Below are positions 56,851 through 64,000 of a stretch of DNA of 64,000 bases, in pieces. Position 1 is the stretch's first letter, and each line of letters begins with the position of its first letter. Below the pieces are notes generated by a model, which saw only the letters and a list, made by a program, of their open reading frames with translations, was not told the origin of the DNA and did no database searches. This stretch comes from CAWBFD01 sp963788115 (GTDB lineage: Bacteria; Actinomycetota; Thermoleophilia; Solirubrobacterales; 70-9). Location: assembly GCA_963788115.1 (NCBI GenBank), contig CAWBFD010000004.1:558001-622000 (forward strand), given 5' to 3'. The translations under genes were made by a program, and so were the position numbers.

Positions 56851-58283
56851 GGCACCCGGTGAATCTCGAACAGGTTGGTACCGAGCTCCTGCTCGGGCAG
56901 CCCGGCCGTGATCCCGATCAGATCGCCGCCGCGGGCGACGCCGTTCTCGCGGGCGAGCCGGGCGCAGTCGTCGAGGAGCGCGCGGAGGCTGGTCCAGTCC
57001 TCGGCGAGGACGCAGCGCACGCCGAACAGCAGGTTTAGCCGGCGCACTGTCTCCATCCGCGGCGTCACCGCCAGCACGGGCACCCGTGGCCGGTGGGCCG
57101 AGACCAGGCGCGCCGTCCGCCCGCTTCGCGTGGGCACGACGAGCGCCGCCAGCCCGAGGGTGTAGGTCGAGCCGACAGCCGCCCGGGCGACCGAGCTGGC
57201 GACGTCGGAGGCATCCGTTGCCACGCGGTGGAAGAGCCAATCGCCGTACGGAAGCTCGGGCTCGGTCTCCCGGGCGATCTCGTCCATCACCCGCACGGCC
57301 GCGACCGGATGCTGACCGATCGCCGTCTCCTCGGACAGCATCACCGCATCGGTGCCGTCGTAGATCGCGTTGGCGACGTCCGTCACCTCGGCGCGGGTCG
57401 GCCGCCCGGAGGTGACCATCGAGGCGAGCATCTGCGTGGCCGTGATCGAGGGCATCGCGTGCTTCCCGGCGCGGGCGATCAATCGCTTCTGCACCACCGG
57501 TACGGAGGCGATCGGCAACTCGATCCCAAGGTCACCGCGGGCCACCATGATCCCGGCGCCGACCGCCTTCACGATCTCCTCCGCGCGCTCGGCCGCCTCC
57601 GGCTTCTCGATCTTGGCGATCACCGGGATGTCGGCGCCCCCGGTCCGGATCCGCCTCTCCACCGGGCGCAGGTCCTCCGCGCGGCGGACGAACGACACCG
57701 CGACGAGGTCGATCCCCTGGTCGACCGCGAAGTCGACCCAGGCGAGGTCCTCCCGGCCGGCCGCCGGCAGCGGCACCTCCGTTCCCGGGAGGTTGAGGCC
57801 CTGATGCGAGGTGACCACGCCACCGGCCTCGACCGTGGTCGAGACCTCGCTTGCCTCGCAGTTGCGCACGCGCAGCCGGATCCGCCCGTCCGCCAGGTAG
57901 ATCTCCTTGCCCTCCTTGACGGCTGAGGGGAGCCCCCGCCAGCTGACGGGGATCCGGCCGGCGTCGGCATCGCTGACGCTGCCGTCGCAGGTGAGGGTCA
58001 GCTCCTGTCCTTCCACCAGCTCCACCACGTCTTCGTCGATCTCTCCGAGCCGCAGTTTCGGCCCGGGCAGATCGCCGAGGATGCCGATCTGCTTACCGGT
58101 GCGCTCGGCGGCCTGGCGCGCGGTCGCGATGTTCTCGAGGTGCTCGGCTCGGGTGCCGTGCGCGAAGTTCAGCCGAAACACGTCCGCGCCCGCTTCGATC
58201 AGCTCGATCATCATCTCCAGCGATCGGGACGCGGGACCGATCGTGGCGACGATCTTGGTGCGGCGGAACTCGTCAGGGGCCAT
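56847..58283 (-). CDS. pyk: pyruvate kinase
   Basis: 478 residues with all pyruvate kinase blocks: TKIVATIGPASRS, ADVFRLNFAHGT (usually RxNxSHG; Ser replaced by Ala), LADGRIRLRV, IAKIEKPEAAERAEEIV (catalytic Lys and metal Glu), GIMVARGDLGIELP and ITATQMLASMV. DGTDAVMLSEETAIGQHPVA and a C-terminal regulatory domain follow. Converts phosphoenolpyruvate and ADP to pyruvate and ATP. It overlaps the end of the P-type ATPase gene by 11 bases on the same strand. Confidence 0.95.
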   Translation of the reverse strand: MAPDEFRRTKIVATIGPASRSLEMMIELIEAGADVFRLNFAHGTRAEHLENIATARQAAERTGKQIGILGDLPGPKLRLGEIDEDVVELVEGQELTLTCDGSVSDADAGRIPVSWRGLPSAVKEGKEIYLADGRIRLRVRNCEASEVSTTVEAGGVVTSHQGLNLPGTEVPLPAAGREDLAWVDFAVDQGIDLVAVSFVRRAEDLRPVERRIRTGGADIPVIAKIEKPEAAERAEEIVKAVGAGIMVARGDLGIELPIASVPVVQKRLIARAGKHAMPSITATQMLASMVTSGRPTRAEVTDVANAIYDGTDAVMLSEETAIGQHPVAAVRVMDEIARETEPELPYGDWLFHRVATDASDVASSVARAAVGSTYTLGLAALVVPTRSGRTARLVSAHRPRVPVLAVTPRMETVRRLNLLFGVRCVLAEDWTSLRALLDDCARLARENGVARGGDLIGITAGLPEQELGTNLFEIHRVP

Positions 58284-60762
58284 CGCTCAAGGCCTTCGGC
58301 GCGGGGGTGACCGCCGGCTGCTCGTGGGTCACGGGTGTATGGGTCGGCGCCGGCCCCTGATCGTCGTCGTCCGCCTCGGGCGCCTCGAGCCGCTGGATCT
58401 GCGGCAGGCGCCAGGCGAGCGCGGCCAGCACCAGGCCGACGGCGACGCAGGCGAGTGCCAGGAACCACTGGCCCGAGCTCAGCAGCACGAGCTCGAAGAA
58501 GTCCCGCACGGGCTCCGCCGCCAGGATCAGTGCGTAGAGGGCACCGAGGCCCGAGATCATCGCCAGCATGTAGCTCTGAATCGTGATGTGCTCGCGACCG
58601 GGGCCGCGTTCGAGCAGCAGGATGAAGCAGAGCCCGAGCACGATCAGCGTGGTCGTGGCGGCGGTTCGCCCCTCCTCGAGCGTGCCGCCGAAGACGTTGT
58701 CGACCAGGAAGAACGACAGCAGCGAGGCGACCCCCATACCGAGCCCGGCCGGGACCGCGAACGCGGCCAGAGCGCGCAGCAGCCGCCCGCGGTAAAGCGG
58801 CCCCTCGCTTGGGGCCAGCGCGAGCACGAACGATGGGATCCCGATCGTCAAGAGCGCCGCGACGGTCAGATGCCGGGGCAGGAACGGGAAGGTGAAGCCG
58901 AAGATCGCAGTCACGGTGATCAGAAAGCCCGCGTAGACGGACTTGGTCAGGTAAAGCCGACCGAGCCGGTGGATGTTCCGCGCGATCCGCCGTCCCTCGG
59001 CAACCGCACGTGGCAGCATCGAGAACTGGTCCTTGAGCAGGACGATGTCGCCGACGCCCTTGGTGATCTGACTTCCCGAGCCCATGGCGACCGCCATCCG
59101 CGCGCGCTTGAGGGCCGGGACGTCGTTGACGCCGTCGCCGATCATCGCCGTGAACCGCCCGCGGTCGGCCAGCGCCCCCACCAGCTCCTTCTTCTGCTCT
59201 GGCGTGATCCGGCAGAACACGGTGTTCTCCTCCGCCGTCTTCGCCAGGTCCCCACGATCGTCAGGGAGCTCATGCCCCTCGATCACGCCCGCGTCGGCCG
59301 GAACGCCGACCCCACGGGCGACCGCGGTCACGGTCGACCTGGCGTCGCCCGAGATCAGCTTCAGGTCCACCTGCTGCTCGCGCATGAACGCAACGGTCTC
59401 GGCCGCATCGGGCCGCAGGCGCTCCTCGAGCACCACCAGGGCGCGTGGCTCGATCCGGGGCGGGGACTCACCCTCCGGGTCGGCCGGCAGGCTCCCGGGC
59501 GTCTCCCCGAACGCGACCACCCGGCGCCCGGCGCTCGTGTGCTCGTCGAGCGCTCGCTCGAGATGCGACGGCAGCTGCAGAGCGCCCGCGGCGACGAGCA
59601 CGTCCGGCGCACCGAGAACGTAGGAGCGTCCGGGCCCGTGGCCGTTCAGCGTCACCCCGCTCCACTTCCACACTGAGGAGAACGGCACCTCGGCGGTGAC
59701 GGGCTCCGGAGCGGCGCGGTAGTGGTCGGCGATCACCTGCAGCGTGCGGTTGCGCTCGCCCGCCGAGTTGGCGAAGCGGGCGAGAGCGCGCTCGGCCGCG
59801 TCTGGCCGGGACGGGTCAGCGGCCTCGACTGTGACCAGGTCGAGCGTGCCGTCGGTGAGGGTCCCGGTCTTGTCCACGCAGATCGTGTCGACCGCGGCAA
59901 GCGCCTCGGTGGCGCTCATCTGCTGCACCAGGGTGTTCATCCTCGCCAGCCTCACCGCGGCCACCGCAAACGTCACGCTCATCAGCAGCACCAGCCCCTC
60001 GGGAATCAGCGTGATCAGTCCGGCCGTGGCGGTCTGCATGGCCTCGGCGAAGGCGGTGTTGCGCGCGCCCAATGCCAACAGCAGGATCACCGCCAGAGGA
60101 ACGAGGGCGATCGTGGTCGCCGTCAGCACCTGGTTCACCTCCTCCTGGAGCGGGGAAGGCGGGTGGCGGAACTCCCGCGCCTCGCCGGCGACCTTCTCGG
60201 CATGGCTCTCCTCGCGGACCGCCTCGGCCTCGTAATAGCCGGAGCCCGAGAGGCAGAAGGCGCCGGAGAGCAGGCGGTCGCCGTTGCGCTTGCGGATCCC
60301 GTCGGACTCGCCGGTGAGCATCGATTCGTCCACGGTCAACGACCGGGAGTCGACCACCGGCCCGTCGGCGACGAGCTGGTCGCCGGGCTCGACCCGGATC
60401 AGGTCGCCGGGCACCACCTCGTCGGCTCGCAGTTCGACGATCCGGCCGTCGCGCACGACCTTTGCCCGCGGCGCGACAAGCAGCGCGAGCTGGTCGAGCG
60501 TCTCCTTCGCCCGAAGCTCCTGACGGATCCCGATCGCGGAGTTGATGATCGCGATCAGCCCGAAGATCGCGTCGGCGAACAGGCCGAGCGAGAGGATGAG
60601 GATGAAGAACACCCCGATGATCGCGTTGAACAGCGTGAACACGTTCGCCGCGACGATCGACGCCACCGACCGGCTGGCAGGGGGCTCGGGAGGCCCGAGC
60701 CGCTCCAGGCGGCGGGCGGCCTCGGCGCTCGCGAGGCCCTGCGGGTGCGCACGCTCGTTCAT
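58273..60762 (-). CDS. HAD-type P-type cation-transporting ATPase
   Basis: 829 residues. Actuator motif LTGES, membrane motif LIPEGL, phosphorylation site DKTGTLTDG (near residue 297), and hinge MIGDGVNDVPALKRA are all present. About ten membrane segments. The PEGL motif and the absence of N-terminal metal-binding domains place it among P2-like Ca/Mg-type pumps; the ion is uncertain. A Pro/Thr-rich cytoplasmic tail ends the protein. Possible transcriptional linkage to pyruvate kinase through the overlap. Confidence 0.93.
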   Translation of the reverse strand: MNERAHPQGLASAEAARRLERLGPPEPPASRSVASIVAANVFTLFNAIIGVFFILILSLGLFADAIFGLIAIINSAIGIRQELRAKETLDQLALLVAPRAKVVRDGRIVELRADEVVPGDLIRVEPGDQLVADGPVVDSRSLTVDESMLTGESDGIRKRNGDRLLSGAFCLSGSGYYEAEAVREESHAEKVAGEAREFRHPPSPLQEEVNQVLTATTIALVPLAVILLLALGARNTAFAEAMQTATAGLITLIPEGLVLLMSVTFAVAAVRLARMNTLVQQMSATEALAAVDTICVDKTGTLTDGTLDLVTVEAADPSRPDAAERALARFANSAGERNRTLQVIADHYRAAPEPVTAEVPFSSVWKWSGVTLNGHGPGRSYVLGAPDVLVAAGALQLPSHLERALDEHTSAGRRVVAFGETPGSLPADPEGESPPRIEPRALVVLEERLRPDAAETVAFMREQQVDLKLISGDARSTVTAVARGVGVPADAGVIEGHELPDDRGDLAKTAEENTVFCRITPEQKKELVGALADRGRFTAMIGDGVNDVPALKRARMAVAMGSGSQITKGVGDIVLLKDQFSMLPRAVAEGRRIARNIHRLGRLYLTKSVYAGFLITVTAIFGFTFPFLPRHLTVAALLTIGIPSFVLALAPSEGPLYRGRLLRALAAFAVPAGLGMGVASLLSFFLVDNVFGGTLEEGRTAATTTLIVLGLCFILLLERGPGREHITIQSYMLAMISGLGALYALILAAEPVRDFFELVLLSSGQWFLALACVAVGLVLAALAWRLPQIQRLEAPEADDDDQGPAPTHTPVTHEQPAVTPAPKALSDGP

Positions 60763-60853
60763 CTAGACCATCTATACACGGTGGCGCCTCCCGTGAGACG
60801 TCGGTTCCGGCAGCTTCGACGGAAACGCAGCGGATGGCAATAGGGTTCCGCCC

Positions 60854-61918
60854 ATGCTGAAGCTCGGGCTCAACCTCGGCTACTGGGGAATCGGCCCCCA
60901 GGGAGAGCAGGCCGTGGAGCTGGTTCACAGCGCGGAGCGTGCCGGGTACGACTCGGTCTGGGTGGCCGAGTCGTACGGCTCGGACGTGGTCAGCGTCCTC
61001 GCCTGGCTGGCGCCGCAGACCGAGACGATCAAGCTCGGGGCGGCGATCATGCAGGTGCCGGCGCGCCCACCCGCCGCCGCAGCGATGGCCGGGTGCACGA
61101 TCGACGCGCTCTCCGGAGGGCGCTTCATCTTCGGCTTCGGCCCCTCTGGCCCGCAGGTGTCGGAGGGCTGGTACGGCGTGCCCTACCCGAAGCCCTGGGG
61201 ACGCACCCGCGAGTACATCGAGATCGTCCGCAGGATCGTGGCGCGCGAGGGCAAGCTGGAGTTCGACGGCGAGCACTACCGGCTCCCGATCAAGGGCGGC
61301 ACGGGGGAGGGCAAGCCGCTGAAGCTCAACTTCCACCCGGTGCGCAACCGGATTCCGGTGTTCGTCGGCGCGATCGGGCGCAAGTCGGTGGAGATGGCGG
61401 CCGAGATCTGCGACGGCTGGATTCCGATCTTCTCCTCCCCGGACGCGTTCGAGGCCACCTGGGGCGAGCACATCGAGGCGGGGCTCGCCAGGGGCGGGCG
61501 CAGCCGCGATCAGCTCGAGGTCTCGCCCACCGTCCAGGTGGCGATCGACGGCGACCTCGACCTGGCGCGAAGCGTGGTCAAGGCGGGGCTGCTGCTCTAT
61601 CTCGGCGGCATGGGCAGCCGCGACACGAACTTCTACGTGGACCTCACGCGGCGGTTCGGCTTCGGCGAGGTCGCGGACGAGGTCCAGTCCCTCTACCTCG
61701 ACGGAAAGCGTGATGCGGCATACGAGGCGATTCCGGACGAGCTCGCCGACGCGACCTCGCTGGTGGGCACCGAGGAGGAGGTCCGGCGGCGAGTCGAGCG
61801 CTACGTCGCCGCGGGCGTGGACCGCCTGATCGTCTCGCCGATCCAGCTCGACACGGGGGAGCGGCTGCACACCCTCGAGCGCCTTGCCGCGATGGCCGGC
61901 GTCGCCGCCCCTGCCTGA
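60854..61918 (+). CDS. LLM-class flavin/F420-dependent oxidoreductase
   Basis: 354 residues of the luciferase-like TIM barrel: LKLGLNLGYWG, SVWVAESYGSDVVSVLAWLA, TIKLGAAIMQVPARPPAAAA, and SGGRFIFGFGPSGPQVSEGW with the cofactor-binding Gly-rich loop. VPVFVGAIGRKSVE-like strand IPVFVGAIGRKSVEMAAEIC follows. The F420-type variant is common in actinobacteria. Substrate unknown. ATG at 60854, divergent from the P-type ATPase. Confidence 0.9.
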   Translation: MLKLGLNLGYWGIGPQGEQAVELVHSAERAGYDSVWVAESYGSDVVSVLAWLAPQTETIKLGAAIMQVPARPPAAAAMAGCTIDALSGGRFIFGFGPSGPQVSEGWYGVPYPKPWGRTREYIEIVRRIVAREGKLEFDGEHYRLPIKGGTGEGKPLKLNFHPVRNRIPVFVGAIGRKSVEMAAEICDGWIPIFSSPDAFEATWGEHIEAGLARGGRSRDQLEVSPTVQVAIDGDLDLARSVVKAGLLLYLGGMGSRDTNFYVDLTRRFGFGEVADEVQSLYLDGKRDAAYEAIPDELADATSLVGTEEEVRRRVERYVAAGVDRLIVSPIQLDTGERLHTLERLAAMAGVAAPA

Positions 61919-61946
61919 GCCGGGCTTCCCGGGAATAATCGTCTCC

Positions 61947-63857
61947 ATGCCGGAGCTGGCGCGTGGGACCCTGTTCGCCGGCCATCGGATCGAGGGGGTG
62001 GCCGGTCGCGGCGGGATGGGGGTCGTCTACAGGGCCACGCACCTTGCCCTCGACCACACGGTCGCCCTCAAGGTCATCGCGCCCGAGCTCGCCCGGGACG
62101 AGGTATTCCGAAGGCGCTTCGAGACCGAATCGCGGGCCGCGGTCTCGATCCGCCACCCGAACGTGGTTCAGGTCCATCACGCGGGCGAGGAGCACGGTCT
62201 GCTGTTCGTGACCATGGACCTGATCGAGGGCTCCGACCTGCGTGACGTGATCGATCACGAGGGCCGAATCGAGCCGGGGCGCGCGGTCGCGATCATCGCC
62301 CAGGTCGCCTCGGCGCTCGACGCAGCGCATGGCCGGGGCCTCGTGCACCGCGACATCAAGCCGGGGAACATCCTGATCGAGCGCAGGGAGGGCGAGGAGC
62401 ACGCCTACCTCACGGACTTCGGCCTGACCAAGCGAATCGAAGCCTCGACCGACATCACGGCGAGCGGCGGGTTCGTTGGCAGCCTCGACTACGTCGCCCC
62501 GGAGCAGATACGGGGCGAGCGGGTCGACGCGCGAACCGACCTCTACGCGCTCGGTTGCGTCCTCTACGAGGCCCTCGCAGGGCGGGTGCCGTTCGAGCGG
62601 CAGGAGGAGAAGGTGGCGAAGATCTACGCGCACCTTCAGCGGCAGCCGCCGCCCCTGCGCGAGGCCGCGCCGGACCTCCCGCCCGAGCTCGACGCCGTCG
62701 TCACCCGCGCGCTGGAGAAGGAGCCCGAGCGTCGCTTCCCCTCCGCCGGGGACTTCGCGCGGGCAGCGGACGCTGCGCTCACCGGGATGCCGGTGAGCCA
62801 GCCCGAGCGCAGCGTCGGCAAGGGTGCGGCCGCGCCGGCTCGGGCGGTCGACGACGCCGAGGCCCCGACGATGACGATCACGGACGAGCCGCGGCCCCGC
62901 TGGCGCCGCCTTCCGATGGTCCTCGCAGCCCTCTTCGCGCTCGCCGCCGCCATCGTCGCGTGGGTGCTCGTCCCTGGGGATGGCGACGGCGACGGCGGGG
63001 CCGGGCGGGGAGGAGACGAGCGGGCTCGAGTGGTGGGCGAGCCGATCCCCGTCGGCGGCGCGCCCGTTCAGGTTGCTGCGAACGACCGGGGCGTGTGGGT
63101 CGGATCGCTCGGCGAGGGACGCGTGTACCGCATCGATCCGGGCGGCGAGCAGGCGACCGCTGAGGCGGAGGTCGGCGAGCCCGAGGGCATCGCCCTGGGC
63201 TTCGGCTCGGTGTGGGCGGCCAGCCGCGCCGGGAACGACCTCGTCCGCATTGATTCAGAGACGGGCGAGACGACGCGGATCGCGGTCGGCCCCGATCCGG
63301 GCGGGGTGCTCGTCGGCCGCAACCACGTCTGGGTGGCAGTCGGCGGGTCCGACCAGGTCGTCCGCATCGATCCCGAGACCAACGATGAGCTCGCCAGGGT
63401 GCCCGTGGGCCTATCGCCCTACGGCGTCGCCGCCAACGGCGGGCTCTGGGTGACGAACCGTGACGGGAACAGCGTTTCGCTGGTCCGGCCGGAGGGGGCG
63501 GTCCAGCAGACGACGTTCGCGGTGGGCGGCGATCCGAAGGGCATCGTGGTCGACTTCGGTCGGGTCTGGATCGCAAACGCGGGCGACGACACGGTGACGA
63601 CGATCGATCTCGAGGGGGGACACCGGATCGGCCCGCCGATCCGGGTCGGCGACAAGCCCCGCGGCATCGCCACCGGCTTCGGCTCGATCTGGGTCACCAA
63701 CGGCGGCGACCGGAGCGCCTCCCGGATCGACCCCGACACCGGCGAGGTGGTCCAGGAGCTCGACGTAGGGCGGAGACCTCAGGGCATTGCCACCGGCGCC
63801 GGCAGCGTGTGGGTTGCCAACGGCGGCGACGGAACCGTGTCGCGGATCGAGCCCTGA
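61947..63857 (+). CDS. Ser/Thr protein kinase with extracellular beta-propeller sensor
   Basis: 636 residues. Kinase domain 1-270: glycine loop GVAGRGGMGVVYRA, Lys in HTVALKVIAP, HRDIKPGNILI, LTDFGLTKR, GSLDYVAPEQIRGE. One membrane segment (LPMVLAALFALAAAIVAWVL, about 322-341). The outside domain has six or more YVTN/Vgb-like blades (VWVGSLGEGRVYRIDPGG, GSIWVTNGGDRSASRIDPDT). PknD/PknB-like sensory kinase. Starts 28 bases after the LLM gene. Confidence 0.93.
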   Translation: MPELARGTLFAGHRIEGVAGRGGMGVVYRATHLALDHTVALKVIAPELARDEVFRRRFETESRAAVSIRHPNVVQVHHAGEEHGLLFVTMDLIEGSDLRDVIDHEGRIEPGRAVAIIAQVASALDAAHGRGLVHRDIKPGNILIERREGEEHAYLTDFGLTKRIEASTDITASGGFVGSLDYVAPEQIRGERVDARTDLYALGCVLYEALAGRVPFERQEEKVAKIYAHLQRQPPPLREAAPDLPPELDAVVTRALEKEPERRFPSAGDFARAADAALTGMPVSQPERSVGKGAAAPARAVDDAEAPTMTITDEPRPRWRRLPMVLAALFALAAAIVAWVLVPGDGDGDGGAGRGGDERARVVGEPIPVGGAPVQVAANDRGVWVGSLGEGRVYRIDPGGEQATAEAEVGEPEGIALGFGSVWAASRAGNDLVRIDSETGETTRIAVGPDPGGVLVGRNHVWVAVGGSDQVVRIDPETNDELARVPVGLSPYGVAANGGLWVTNRDGNSVSLVRPEGAVQQTTFAVGGDPKGIVVDFGRVWIANAGDDTVTTIDLEGGHRIGPPIRVGDKPRGIATGFGSIWVTNGGDRSASRIDPDTGEVVQELDVGRRPQGIATGAGSVWVANGGDGTVSRIEP

Positions 63858-63924
63858 CGCCTCGGCTGCCGTGCTCGGATAGGCTCCCCGCCCGCTTCTC
63901 AGGCCCTCCTCCCAGCGTCGCAGA

Positions 63925-64000
63925 GTGAAGATCGGAGTCCCGAAAGAGACCGCCGCGGGCGAGCGTCGCGTGGCGCTCATCCCCGACGTCGTCCGTTCCC
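63925..64000 (+). CDS. alanine dehydrogenase / NAD(P) transhydrogenase alpha subunit (partial)
   Basis: The last 76 bases, from the GTG at 63925, encode KIGVPKETAAGERRVALIPD followed by VVRS. This is the N-terminal motif of the AlaDh/PNT family (KxxGxPKExxxxExRVAL). Which member it is cannot be told from 25 residues. Confidence 0.8.
   Translation, partial: MKIGVPKETAAGERRVALIPDVVRS

Overview
High-GC window with dense, often translationally coupled genes. The gene mix (a BTAD/SARP-type regulator with ATPase and WD40 modules, an LLM/F420-type oxidoreductase, a LigC-type ligase, HAF-repeat and parallel beta-helix secreted proteins, a ScyD/ScyE fragment, an MoxR/CoxE pair) suggests an actinobacterium, most likely near Thermoleophilia/Solirubrobacterales. 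This assignment is an inference from gene content; no rRNA or marker gene is present to confirm it.

Layout. 1-2.7 kb: end of an acetyltransferase-like gene, a small membrane protein, an AlkA-like DNA glycosylase and a family-2 glycosyltransferase. 2.3-7.5 kb (minus): surface-polysaccharide block of an OafA-like acyltransferase, a CapA-like protein, a GDP-fucose-synthase-like epimerase and a family-4 glycosyltransferase. 7.5-10.3 kb (minus): thiamine-precursor ABC transporter under a TPP riboswitch whose end contains the ribosome binding site. 10.3-12.6 kb (minus): MoxR ATPase and CoxE-like VWA protein. 13.4-20.9 kb: membrane-anchored GMC oxidoreductase with a SnoaL protein, a long coiled-coil protein, a secreted-repeat lipoprotein, an ECF sigma/anti-sigma pair, a cupredoxin relic and three SnoaL-like paralogs, the last one truncated. 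20.9-29.1 kb: a coupled eight-gene operon (dehydrogenase, pterin-synthase-like, glycosyltransferase, two methyltransferases, flippase-like membrane protein, RibD-C reductase, CDP-alcohol phosphotransferase-sulfatase fusion). It ends in a tRNA 3'-end remnant and looks like an acquired island for an uncharacterised pterin- or pyrimidine-linked glycolipid or cell-surface product.

29.1-39.5 kb is a decayed mobile region. It holds two copies of an integrase/DUF5679 module (one badly degraded), excisionase relics, HK97-capsid and terminase-like fragments, a ScyD/ScyE fragment, several families of short dispersed repeats including three near-identical terminator hairpins, and a set of small intact secreted proteins. 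39.5-46.8 kb: coiled-coil membrane protein, rhodanese, thiolase, an intracellular-type subtilase with a separate prodomain-like protein, a frameshifted second capA, a lipoprotein and a surface protein with a perfect 60-bp tandem repeat. 47.0-52.1 kb: a very large BTAD-ATPase-WD40 regulator broken by four single-base insertions. 52.3-64 kb: L-2-hydroxyglutarate oxidase-like protein and DNA ligase around a palindromic operator, crotonase, HAF-repeat protein, pyruvate kinase, P-type ATPase, LLM oxidoreductase, a Ser/Thr kinase with an extracellular beta-propeller, and the start of an alanine dehydrogenase/transhydrogenase gene.

Main points of interest: the 20.9-29.1 kb operon; the repeat-rich decayed element; an 84-bp structured repeat found at 13.3 and 39.5 kb; a promoter-like module shared by three minus-strand genes; and seven single-base (+1) frameshifts clustered between 42.0 and 49.1 kb, which are more likely assembly error or recent decay than programmed frameshifting.
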